A stretch of 10,053 nucleotides of DNA from contig CASTMW010000055.1 in the NCBI GenBank assembly GCA_949450265.1, positions 1 to 10,053 of the forward strand. Direction: 5' to 3'. The translations under genes and the position numbers were made by a program. The notes beneath the pieces were generated by a model. It searched no databases. It was not told the DNA's origin and worked only from the letters and a program-made list of their open reading frames with translations. Origin of the DNA: an uncultured Eggerthellaceae bacterium. GTDB taxonomy: Bacteria; Actinomycetota; Coriobacteriia; Coriobacteriales; Eggerthellaceae. Shown in pieces: positions 1 to 5,524 of this stretch; position 1 is the first letter of the stretch, and each line of letters begins with the position of its first letter.

Positions 1-25
1 GGTCGCACATCATCTGCGGCAATGC

Positions 26-54
26 TTGCAGCGCTCTGCTGCTTCCCGTACAAT
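26..54 (+). promoter_or_regulatory. Probable promoter of the CAU tRNA
   Basis: A -35-like TTGCAG (26-31) and a -10 box TACAAT (49-54) are separated by exactly 17 bases. A start near 61 would give a leader of about 30 bases before the tRNA at 91. The -35 matches only the TTG core of the sigma-70-type consensus; the -10 matches five of six. The TACAAT form recurs in front of argS and fbp in this window, which adds some support. Nothing else is evident in bases 1-48. Confidence 0.5.
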
Positions 55-90
55 AGCGAATCGCTTCGCGTTCGCGCGATGCTCTGCTTC

Positions 91-165
91 GGGCCCTTAG
101 CTCAATGGTGGAGCAGAGGACTCATAATCCTTTGGTTGCAGGTTCGAATCCTGCAGGGCCCACCA
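91..165 (+). tRNA. tRNA with CAU anticodon, probably tRNA-Ile2 (lysidine type), otherwise elongator tRNA-Met
   Basis: A full cloverleaf is visible. The seven-pair acceptor stem GGGCCCT/AGGGCCC is followed by discriminator A162 and an encoded CCA (163-165). The anticodon loop CTCATAA places CAT at 123-125, and the T arm is GCAGG-TTCGAAT-CCTGC. The G1-C72 pair and the lack of the GGG/CCC anticodon-stem signature rule against initiator tRNA. The C4-G69 and C5-G68 acceptor pairs match features used by the lysidine synthetase TilS in E. coli tRNA-Ile2 and differ from E. coli elongator tRNA-Met, so I favour Ile2, which would read AUA after modification. An oddity is G where A21 is usual: the D loop is AATGGTG, against AATGGTA in the tRNA-Gly at 4178-4251. 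Confidence 0.9.
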
Positions 166-319
166 TCCTTCCCCATTCCTATGATGTCTGAGCCCACGAT
201 GCGCTGGATCGGCGATGGTGGCACGATAGCATTGTTGGCTGCTGGTTCATGCGACATGCCTTGATAGCCGCATACACCGCATATATTTGCTTGATGGTCG
301 CTCATATCTCATATATAGG

Positions 320-352
320 AAGAACGCTCCGAGGTTCGCCCGGAGCGTTCTT
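320..352 (-). terminator. Hairpin terminator downstream of argS
   Basis: A perfect 12-bp inverted repeat, AAGAACGCTCCG (320-331) and CGGAGCGTTCTT (341-352), has a 9-base loop and lies 23 bases beyond the argS stop. On the minus strand the right arm runs into TTCTTCCTATATAT, a modest U-rich tail, so it fits an intrinsic terminator for argS. On the plus strand the arm ends in TTCTT followed by mixed sequence, so weak two-way termination that also stops transcription from the upstream tRNA is possible. The rest of 166-319 shows no gene, only AT-rich sequence near 275-318. Confidence 0.75.
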
Positions 353-375
353 ACAGGAAGCGAATATGGCAGGCC

Positions 376-2109
376 CTACATCTTCTCGGGAGCGGAAACG
401 CCCAGCAGCCCCAGCGTCAGCGCCAGCATGATGCGGGTGGCATCGCACAGCGCCACACGCGCCGTGCTCAGAGCCGCGTCATCGGTGAGCACCTTGCATT
501 CGGTGTAGAAGCCATGGAACAGCGATGCCAGGTCCTGCGCATAATGTGTCAGGCGGAACGGCTCGCGGTCGCGCGCTGCCAGCGCGATCAGATTGCCGAA
601 ATCGGCCATTTTACGCATCAGCGCCAGCTCGGTGGGATGCGTGAGCGCAGACAGATCGCACCCTTCCGGCGCCACCGCACACGCCAGCTCGGCGATGCTC
701 TTACCCTCAGAGGCACCTTCACCATGCTCGGCGTCGTAGGCGCGGCGGATGATCGAGCAGATGCGCGCATGGGCGTACTGCACGTAATAGACCGGGTTCG
801 ACGAATCCTTCTTCTTGGCCTGTTCGATGTCGAAGTCGATGGGCTGATCGCTCGAACGGCTCAGCATCAGGTAGCGCGTGGCGTCCACGCCCACCTCGTC
901 GATCAACTCTTCCAGCGTGACCATCTCACCGGTGCGCTTGGACATGCGCACCGCTTCCCCATCGCGGAACAGGTTCACCAACTGCCCGAGCACGATCTCC
1001 AGATCGCCCGGCCAGCCCCATGCTTCCAGCATGCATTCGCAGCGCTTCACGTACCCATGGTGGTCGGCGCCCCAAATGTTGATGAGGTGGTCGAAGCCGC
1101 GCATCTTCTTGTCATAATGATAGGCCACATCGCTCATGAAGTAGGTCATCTCGCCGTTGGCCTTGATCATGACGCGGTCCTTCTCGTCGCCGAGCGCCGA
1201 CGAGCGGAACCAGATGGCGCCATCCTCTTCCTTCACGTAGCCCTTGTCCTCCATGGCCTTGAGGCTGCGGCTGACCGGGCTTTCGCCCGTCTCGTCCTCC
1301 ACATAGAGGCTGCGCTCGGAGAACCACCGATCCAAGGTGGTGCCAAGGCGCCCGAGCACCTCGTGCTGCAGATCGAGCATCTCCTGATAGGCGATCTCAC
1401 GGAACGCTTCCATGCGCTCTTGATCGGTCATGCTCTCGTACTTGTTGCCTTCACGGTCGATGATGCCCTGCGCGATGTCGGCCACATAGCTGCCACCGTA
1501 GCACTGCTCGGGCATCTCCACATCGTGGCCGAGCAGCTGCATGTAGCGCACCGCCACCGAGTTGCCGAACACGTCCATCTGGGTGCCGTGATCGTTCACG
1601 TAGAACTCTTCGTACACGTCGTAGCCCGCATGGCGCATCACGCGCGCCATGGCATCTCCCAGCGCTCCCCAGCGGCCATGGCCTACATGCAATGGACCGG
1701 TCGGATTGGCCGACACGTATTCCAGGTTGATGTTGCGCTGGCCTTCAGGGATGGTGCCGCGCCCGTAGTCTTCGCCCTGTTCGCGCACCGTGCGCACCAC
1801 ACCTTGCAGCACCGCATCGGCCAGGCGGACGTTGATGAAGCCAGGACCAGCTATCTCAACATCACGGATCATGTCGTTTTCCGGCAGATGATCCACGATA
1901 GCCTGTGCCACCTCGCGCGGGCTCTTATGCGCCAGCTTGGCGGTGCGCATGGCCACCGTGGACGCCCAGTCGCCATTCGCTTCATCGCGCGGACGCTCGA
2001 GCGAAGGCTCCGGCGTTGGCGCACCTTCGTCCAACTGGAAGGATCCGTCGGCGAGAGCGGCCTTGATGGCTTCATTGAAGATCTGTTCGAGTTGATCCTT
2101 GATATCCAT
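376..2109 (-). CDS. argS: Arginyl-tRNA synthetase
   Basis: This class I aminoacyl-tRNA synthetase charges tRNA-Arg with arginine using ATP in the cytoplasm. At 577 residues it has the normal family length. The N-terminal additional domain (about 1-115) ends with the conserved IAGPGFIN stretch at 86-93. The catalytic Rossmann domain carries the HIGH signature as SANPTGPLHVGH (133-144), and MSKR (389-392) stands in the KMSKS position, a divergence that is common in ArgRS. The DALR-type anticodon-binding domain covers about 440-577, beginning near YYVQYAHAR. The start is supported by AAGGTG a few bases upstream of the ATG. The gene follows thiE by 84 bases and has its own probable promoter in that gap. 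I see no T-box leader. A minus-strand tRNA-Arg lies elsewhere in the window (8352-8427). Confidence 0.98.
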   Translation of the reverse strand: MDIKDQLEQIFNEAIKAALADGSFQLDEGAPTPEPSLERPRDEANGDWASTVAMRTAKLAHKSPREVAQAIVDHLPENDMIRDVEIAGPGFINVRLADAVLQGVVRTVREQGEDYGRGTIPEGQRNINLEYVSANPTGPLHVGHGRWGALGDAMARVMRHAGYDVYEEFYVNDHGTQMDVFGNSVAVRYMQLLGHDVEMPEQCYGGSYVADIAQGIIDREGNKYESMTDQERMEAFREIAYQEMLDLQHEVLGRLGTTLDRWFSERSLYVEDETGESPVSRSLKAMEDKGYVKEEDGAIWFRSSALGDEKDRVMIKANGEMTYFMSDVAYHYDKKMRGFDHLINIWGADHHGYVKRCECMLEAWGWPGDLEIVLGQLVNLFRDGEAVRMSKRTGEMVTLEELIDEVGVDATRYLMLSRSSDQPIDFDIEQAKKKDSSNPVYYVQYAHARICSIIRRAYDAEHGEGASEGKSIAELACAVAPEGCDLSALTHPTELALMRKMADFGNLIALAARDREPFRLTHYAQDLASLFHGFYTECKVLTDDAALSTARVALCDATRIMLALTLGLLGVSAPEKM

Positions 2110-2149
2110 GGCTCACCTTACATTCTTACATGTCCAGTAGTAATCGACC

Positions 2150-2178
2150 ATTGTACAGGCATCACCGACCGTTGTCGT
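2150..2178 (-). promoter_or_regulatory. Probable argS promoter
   Basis: On the minus strand, ACGACA (2173-2178, four of six matches to TTGACA) is followed after 17 bases by TACAAT (2150-2155). Transcription would begin near 2143, leaving an untranslated leader of about 33 bases, too short for a T-box. A short perfect inverted repeat, TTGTC-GTG-GACAA (2172-2184), overlaps the -35 box. It could be an operator half-site arrangement or chance. The gap 2110-2193 therefore seems to separate argS expression from the thiamine genes, though read-through from thiE is not excluded. Confidence 0.5.
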
Positions 2179-2193
2179 GGACAATGTGTGTAT

Positions 2194-2889
2194 TCATGCT
2201 GAAGCTGCGCGCCAGGCATCCACCAACTCCTTGGCTGCGACATGCGGATCGTCGGCCGCGCAGACCGCCGACACCACGAAGAAGCCGTTAGCACCGGTGG
2301 CCTTCAAGGGCGCGATATCGGCCAGCTTCACACCGCCGCCCACCACGATGGGCACCGGACTGACGCGAGCCAAGGCCGCGATGTCAGCCAAGCTCTTGGT
2401 GATGATGTTGCCCGCGCTGTCCAGCCCGCAGTCGCGCTTGGTCTGCGTCTCATGCAGCGGACCCACCCCCAGATAATCGACAAGGTCTGTGGGCATATCC
2501 CGCACATAGGCGAGCATCTCGTCGGTACGCGCGGAAAGCCCGACGATACCATCGGGGCCGAGTAGCGCACGGCATGCCTCGGGCGGGATATCGCTTTGGC
2601 CCACGTGCACCCCGTCGACCGCGATGCCCTGCTGACGGGCCGCCAGCGCCACGTCCAACCGGTCATCCACCAGAAGCGCCACCTGCCCGGTGCGCTCGGC
2701 ATCGGCGATGGCCTGCGCTACCGCCGCTGTACACGCCAGAAGCTCGCGAGCACTGCATTCCTTCGAGCGGACCTGCACGCAGGTGAACCCGGCAGAAAGC
2801 GCCTGCGCCACCACCTCGCCCACTGGACGACCGCACGTGTTCTCCGGCCCGATCACCAGATAGGCGGACACGTCGACCTTCTTAGGCAT
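2194..2889 (-). CDS. thiE: Thiamine-phosphate synthase
   Basis: ThiE condenses 4-amino-5-hydroxymethyl-2-methylpyrimidine pyrophosphate with hydroxyethylthiazole phosphate to give thiamine monophosphate and pyrophosphate. The TIM-barrel family motifs appear in order (numbered from the upstream ATG, two residues longer): QVRSKECSARELL (41-53), LVDDRLDVAL (75-84), GVHVGQSD (95-102), GLSART (119-124), YLGVGPLHETQTK (141-153), IVVGGGV (183-189) and a C-terminal FFVVSAV phosphate loop. Two starts compete. The ATG ending at 2895 sits only two bases after GGGAGG, whereas the ATG at 2889 sits eight bases after it, so I chose 2889 (231 residues). Either start overlaps the end of the thiamine-binding protein gene, which suggests translational coupling. 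The loop reads HETQTK where many ThiE proteins have a hydrophobic-P-T-x-TK form. Confidence 0.95.
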   Translation of the reverse strand: MPKKVDVSAYLVIGPENTCGRPVGEVVAQALSAGFTCVQVRSKECSARELLACTAAVAQAIADAERTGQVALLVDDRLDVALAARQQGIAVDGVHVGQSDIPPEACRALLGPDGIVGLSARTDEMLAYVRDMPTDLVDYLGVGPLHETQTKRDCGLDSAGNIITKSLADIAALARVSPVPIVVGGGVKLADIAPLKATGANGFFVVSAVCAADDPHVAAKELVDAWRAASA

Positions 2890-3193
2890 GCGCATCGCCT
2901 CCCAAGATGCCCTGCACCTTCGCCACTTTGCTGTGCATGGTGTCGGTGAAGCCAGGACGCAGGTCCGCCTTCAAGACGACCTCCGTGCGGATGCCCTTCT
3001 CGGCAAGCGCGAACGTGGCGTCCTTCACCACCGCCATCACCTCGTCCCATTCGCCCTCTATCTCGGTGAACATGGAACCCAGCCGATACGGCAACCCGCT
3101 CTCGCGGATGATACGCACCGCTTGGGACACTTCATCGGCCAGCTCATCGCCCACTCCGAAAGGCGCTATGGCCACCGCCACCAGAACATTCAT
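2882..3193 (-). CDS. MTH1187-family thiamine-binding protein
   Basis: The 103-residue product begins MNVLVAVAIAPFG and has the small ferredoxin-like alpha/beta layout of the MTH1187/YkoF-type thiamine-binding family (Pfam PF01910). These are stand-alone cytoplasmic proteins, some of which bind thiamine or its pyrimidine part. Visible family features are the first beta strand ending in IAPFGVG (9-15), an early helix followed by YRLGSMFTEIEG (36-47), and the late stretch VVLKADLRPG (72-81). The start is chosen over a much longer upstream frame because that frame would lie inside thiM, and because GAGGTG precedes this ATG. The thiM stop is one base upstream and thiE begins inside this gene's 3' end. 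The tight packing between thiM and thiE supports a role in thiamine or thiamine-precursor handling; the exact ligand cannot be read from sequence. Confidence 0.9.
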   Translation of the reverse strand: MNVLVAVAIAPFGVGDELADEVSQAVRIIRESGLPYRLGSMFTEIEGEWDEVMAVVKDATFALAEKGIRTEVVLKADLRPGFTDTMHSKVAKVQGILGGDAHA

Positions 3194-3194
3194 C

Positions 3195-4025
3195 TCACAC
3201 CTCTTCCAACGCGAGCGGGCCTTCGGCGATATCCGACGGTATGGCTGCTGCCATCTCGTCGATGAACGACATCTTGAAACTGGCAGGAAGCGTGGTGCGG
3301 GCCGCCGCGCGCGTGCCTGCGACGTTATAGAGCATGACCGCTGCCACCGCCGCTGTGAAAGGGTCGGCACAGGCGGCATAGACGGCCGTCACCCCGCCGA
3401 GCGAGCATCCGAAGCCGGTGACCTTCTCCATGAGGGCCGAGCCGCCCTGACAACGCGCCACCAACTGGCCATCGGTCACCAGGTCGCACACGCCCGATAC
3501 GGCCACCGCTCCCCCGGTCCACCGCGCGAGCGCCACCGCTGCGGCCCGAGCCGTTTCCACCTCGTCCACCGAATCCACACCGAGCGGCCCGGTGCCTGCA
3601 TCGCCACCAAGCTCCCACAAGGTAGCAAGCGCGATGATCTCCGACGCATTGCCGCGAATGATGGTGGGCCTGTCGTCCTTCAAGCCAGCGAGCAAGCGCG
3701 ATCGCAGCGCCCCGATGCCGATGCCCACCGGGTCGACCACCCACGGCTTGCCTGCGCAACACGCTGCGGAGGCCGCCGCCGGGATGGTCTGCTCGTAGAT
3801 GGGCATCAGCGTTCCCATGTTTAGATAGAGCGCGCCACCGATGTCCACCAGACATTCCGCCTCGTCGGGCAGATACACCATGGCAGCCGACCCTCCGGCC
3901 GCCAGTTGGGCATTCGCGACGAAGTCCATCGTAACGCCGTTGGTCACCGAACCCGCCAGCGGCTTTTCTACCCGCACACGTTCGGCCGCTTGCGCGATCT
4001 GCGATCTGAGAGCAGCAACATCCAT
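3195..4025 (-). CDS. thiM: Hydroxyethylthiazole kinase
   Basis: ThiM phosphorylates 4-methyl-5-(2-hydroxyethyl)thiazole, a salvage step that feeds ThiE. The 276-residue length is normal. Recognised ribokinase-like family motifs are VTNGVTMDFVAN (27-38), LNMGTL (68-73), WVVDPVGIG (95-103), RGNASEI (124-130), a VSG..D.V.DG block (176-186) and the anion-hole motif VTGFGCSLG (202-210), which includes the conserved Cys207. The ATG is preceded by AAGGGGG at a good distance. It is the first gene of the thiM, thiamine-binding protein, thiE run, with a one-base gap to the next gene. A 152-base region separates it from tRNA-Gly upstream. I found no TPP riboswitch core there, which is notable because thiM genes are often riboswitch-controlled. 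Confidence 0.95.
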   Translation of the reverse strand: MDVAALRSQIAQAAERVRVEKPLAGSVTNGVTMDFVANAQLAAGGSAAMVYLPDEAECLVDIGGALYLNMGTLMPIYEQTIPAAASAACCAGKPWVVDPVGIGIGALRSRLLAGLKDDRPTIIRGNASEIIALATLWELGGDAGTGPLGVDSVDEVETARAAAVALARWTGGAVAVSGVCDLVTDGQLVARCQGGSALMEKVTGFGCSLGGVTAVYAACADPFTAAVAAVMLYNVAGTRAAARTTLPASFKMSFIDEMAAAIPSDIAEGPLALEEV

Positions 4026-4062
4026 GGACGACCCCCTTCTTGCTCTTCTGATACAAAGATTC

Positions 4063-4158
4063 TACCCATGAGGGGTACGCGATGCGCCGGGAAGGCACCG
4101 AGCGCCGGGGACCGACCCGAAGCAGAGCTGCTCCGGCATCTGCAACGTATGGAGATGC
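4063..4158 (-). other. Leader region before thiM with several short inverted repeats
   Basis: Between tRNA-Gly and thiM (4026-4177) no gene is visible. It holds TACCC-ATGAG-GGGTA (4063-4077), a perfect 5-bp hairpin about 40 bases upstream of the thiM start; GCATCT...AGATGC (4136-4141 with 4153-4158), a 6-bp stem with an 11-base loop; and a direct repeat GCGCCGGG at 4084-4091 and 4102-4109. The TPP riboswitch core (CUGAGA and the CCUGAUCUGG-like element) is absent by eye. The region could be a tRNA-Gly trailer with a terminator-like fold, a thiM leader, or unstructured spacer. Function is unknown. Confidence 0.3.
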
Positions 4159-4177
4159 AGGGATGATGCAAAGAAGT

Positions 4178-4251
4178 TGGAGCGGGTGACGGGAATCGAA
4201 CCCGCGTCAGGAGCTTGGAAGGCTCCGGTTCTACCATTGAACTACACCCGC
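4178..4251 (-). tRNA. tRNA-Gly (UCC)
   Basis: On the minus strand the gene begins GCGGGTG, pairs with CACCCGC at the 3' side, and ends with discriminator T and encoded CCA (4178-4180). The anticodon loop CTTCCAA gives TCC at 4217-4219, reading GGA and GGG codons. The D arm is GTTC-AATGGTA-GAAC and the T arm is GCGGG-TTCGATT-CCCGT, whose fifth pair is a G-T wobble. It lies 152 bases upstream of thiM on the same strand, so some co-transcription with the thiamine cassette is possible. Confidence 0.97.
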
Positions 4252-4261
4252 AGCGGAAGAG

Positions 4262-4267
4262 ATTATA
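4262..4267 (-). promoter_or_regulatory. -10 box for tRNA-Gly
   Basis: A perfect TATAAT on the minus strand ends about 10 bases before the first base of tRNA-Gly, placing the transcript start only a few bases from the mature 5' end. At 17 bases upstream the -35 position reads TCGCAG, a poor match, so only the -10 element is well supported. It is set back to back with the ogt promoter about 80 bases away. Confidence 0.55.
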
Positions 4268-4344
4268 TACCAGCCTCCATGATTCTGCGACAGCGGATCC
4301 GATTCTTATGTCCGAATATGGCTGGATCGAACGCAAGAGCATCC

Positions 4345-4350
4345 TATAAT
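4345..4350 (+). promoter_or_regulatory. -10 box for ogt
   Basis: A perfect TATAAT lies 49 bases before the chosen ogt start. The -35 position at 17 bases (CTGGAT) is a poor match. Transcription would begin near 4357, downstream of the in-frame ATG at 4352, which argues that this upstream ATG is not the true start of ogt. Confidence 0.5.
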
Positions 4351-4399
4351 CATGGCGAGGAAGGCGATACTGCCCTGCGATACAAGGAAAAGGAAGGCC

Positions 4400-4933
4400 A
4401 TGTACTGCTACAGCGAATACGACTCCCCTGTTGGGATGCTCACCATTGCAAGCGATGGCAAGGCAATATGCGGCCTTTGGCTGGAAGGACAGAAATACCA
4501 CGGGGGTACCGTGCCCGAACCCATGATGCGCGACGACGATGCACCCGGCTTCAAAGAACTACGCACGTGGCTTGATGAGTATTTCGCAGGTAAGGATCCC
4601 TCCATCAGCAGCGTGCCCTTAGCACCCATCGGCAGCGATTTCAGACAAGCTGTCTGGCAAAAGCTCATGGCGATCCCCTACGGACAGGTGCGCACCTATG
4701 GCGACATCGCCGCCGAGCTGAAGGCCGAGCGCGGCAAGGCATCGGCGCTCGCCGTGGGAGGAGCCGTAGGGCACAACCCTCTATCCATCATCATCCCCTG
4801 CCACCGTGTTGTGGGCGCCGACGGAAGCCTGACCGGGTACGCGGGCGGCCTTTCGCGAAAGATATGGCTGCTGGAACATGAGGGCGTGGACATGAAGGGC
4901 CTGTATGCCCCTGCGCACGGGACCGCGCTGTAG
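4400..4933 (+). CDS. ogt: Methylated-DNA--protein-cysteine methyltransferase (O6-alkylguanine repair)
   Basis: This suicide repair protein moves the alkyl group from O6-alkylguanine in DNA to its own active-site cysteine. The chosen ATG follows a strong AAGGAAGG site and gives 177 residues. The in-frame ATG at 4352 would add 16 residues but lies almost on the -10 box. The N-terminal ribonuclease-H-like part (about 1-75) starts YDSPVGMLTIASDG. The C-terminal DNA-binding domain has FRQAVW (81-86), YGQVRTYGDIA (94-104) with the flipping-type Tyr100, VGGAVGHNP (119-127), the active site PCHRV (133-137, Cys134) and SLTGYAGGL (143-151). By alignment to human MGMT from the PCHRV motif, the arginine-finger position (Arg128 in MGMT) is Leu117 here. 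The family call is secure; full repair activity is not proven. Confidence 0.96.
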   Translation: MYCYSEYDSPVGMLTIASDGKAICGLWLEGQKYHGGTVPEPMMRDDDAPGFKELRTWLDEYFAGKDPSISSVPLAPIGSDFRQAVWQKLMAIPYGQVRTYGDIAAELKAERGKASALAVGGAVGHNPLSIIIPCHRVVGADGSLTGYAGGLSRKIWLLEHEGVDMKGLYAPAHGTAL

Positions 4934-5011
4934 TCGCTATACTGTGCATCAAAAGCAACGTGTGCAGGCCAAAGTCAGAAAAGATCTTAGACCGAGGAAA
5001 GAAGGTGGAGC

Positions 5012-5443
5012 ATGGGTTCGTACGAGAACGAGATGCGCCTCATATCCGAAGGCAAGGCGCAGCGAGGCTACACGGCGCTCAAGTACTTCGAGGAGCTGGA
5101 CAACAGCTTCGATGACGAGATGTCGCACCTGAGCCATAGACCCGATTACTCGAAGACCCTCTTCGCACCCGAGAACGACGACATATACCGCGAGTTCTGC
5201 GCGTTCGTGGATCTTCCTGAACCGCGCCGCTACGACGCCATCGAAGACCCGATCTCGGTCGAAGGCTATACGGCAGATGATGTGTGCAAGACGATGCTCT
5301 TGGGCAACAAGCGGCTCCTTTTCGTGGATGCGGGCGCGGTATACGGTATGCTCGTGCGCCTGCGCACAGCGCCCGAAATAGCCAAGAAGGTGCTGGATTT
5401 CACGCCGACCTGCTATCAGTGCGGCACCGGCGGAGGCAAATGA
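5012..5443 (+). CDS. Hypothetical protein with C-terminal CxxC tail
   Basis: I do not recognise the family. The frame has 143 codons, an AAGGTGGAG site just before the ATG, codon use like its neighbours, and same-strand flanks of 78 bases (ogt) and 81 bases (fbp), so it is probably real. The product is acidic and soluble, without a signal peptide or membrane segment. The N-terminal half (1-85) is charged and likely helical. A more conserved-looking core follows: EGYTADDVCKTMLLGNK (84-100), then LLFVDAGAVYGMLVRLR (102-118) and PEIAKKVLDF (121-130). The end is TPTCYQCGTGGGK, with Cys134 and Cys137 as one CxxC followed by a glycine-rich tail. Two cysteines alone could bind metal only in a dimer or with other ligands (another Cys lies at 92 and one at 63), or act in redox. 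Its role is unknown, and cotranscription with ogt is possible. Confidence 0.8.
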   Translation: MGSYENEMRLISEGKAQRGYTALKYFEELDNSFDDEMSHLSHRPDYSKTLFAPENDDIYREFCAFVDLPEPRRYDAIEDPISVEGYTADDVCKTMLLGNKRLLFVDAGAVYGMLVRLRTAPEIAKKVLDFTPTCYQCGTGGGK

Positions 5444-5462
5444 GGCCGAACCGTCGCGATTC

Positions 5463-5492
5463 CTGACCCGCGCAGGAGCGCTCCGCTACAAT
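5463..5492 (+). promoter_or_regulatory. Probable fbp promoter with a palindromic spacer
   Basis: CTGACC (5463-5468, matching TGAC of TTGACA) is followed after 18 bases by TACAAT (5487-5492). A start near 5499 gives a leader of about 25 bases. Inside the spacer lies GGAGCGCTCC (5475-5484), a perfect 10-bp palindrome in the place where a repressor would block polymerase. The promoter lies fully within the gap between the 143-residue gene and fbp. Confidence 0.5.
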
Positions 5493-5524
5493 GAGCGCAT
5501 ACGATCGCGACCACAAGGAGAACC

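Noticed and set aside
2110..2193. T-box leader for argS
   Set aside because: The likely leader is only about 33 bases and has no antiterminator T-box sequence.
514..2202. A 562-codon plus-strand open frame opposite argS
   Set aside because: It mirrors argS, whose catalytic motifs are unambiguous. Long stop-free antisense frames are expected from GC-rich codon use, and its translation is a low-complexity His/Arg/Ala/Val-rich shadow without motifs.
3194..3379. N-terminal extension of the thiamine-binding protein into thiM
   Set aside because: The extension is Arg/Ser-rich out-of-frame thiM sequence. The ATG at 3193 has a Shine-Dalgarno site and starts the known domain.
2907..3824. A 305-codon plus-strand frame opposite thiM and the thiamine-binding gene
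   Set aside because: It is antisense to three well-supported coupled genes, has an Arg/His/Gly-rich composition and shows no recognisable domain.
4026..4177. TPP riboswitch upstream of thiM
   Set aside because: The conserved CUGAGA and pyrophosphate-sensor elements could not be found on the minus strand by eye.
4352..4399. In-frame upstream ATG giving a longer Ogt
   Set aside because: It sits two bases after TATAAT, so the expected transcript would start after it. The ATG at 4400 has a strong AAGGAAGG site and fits the family N-terminus.
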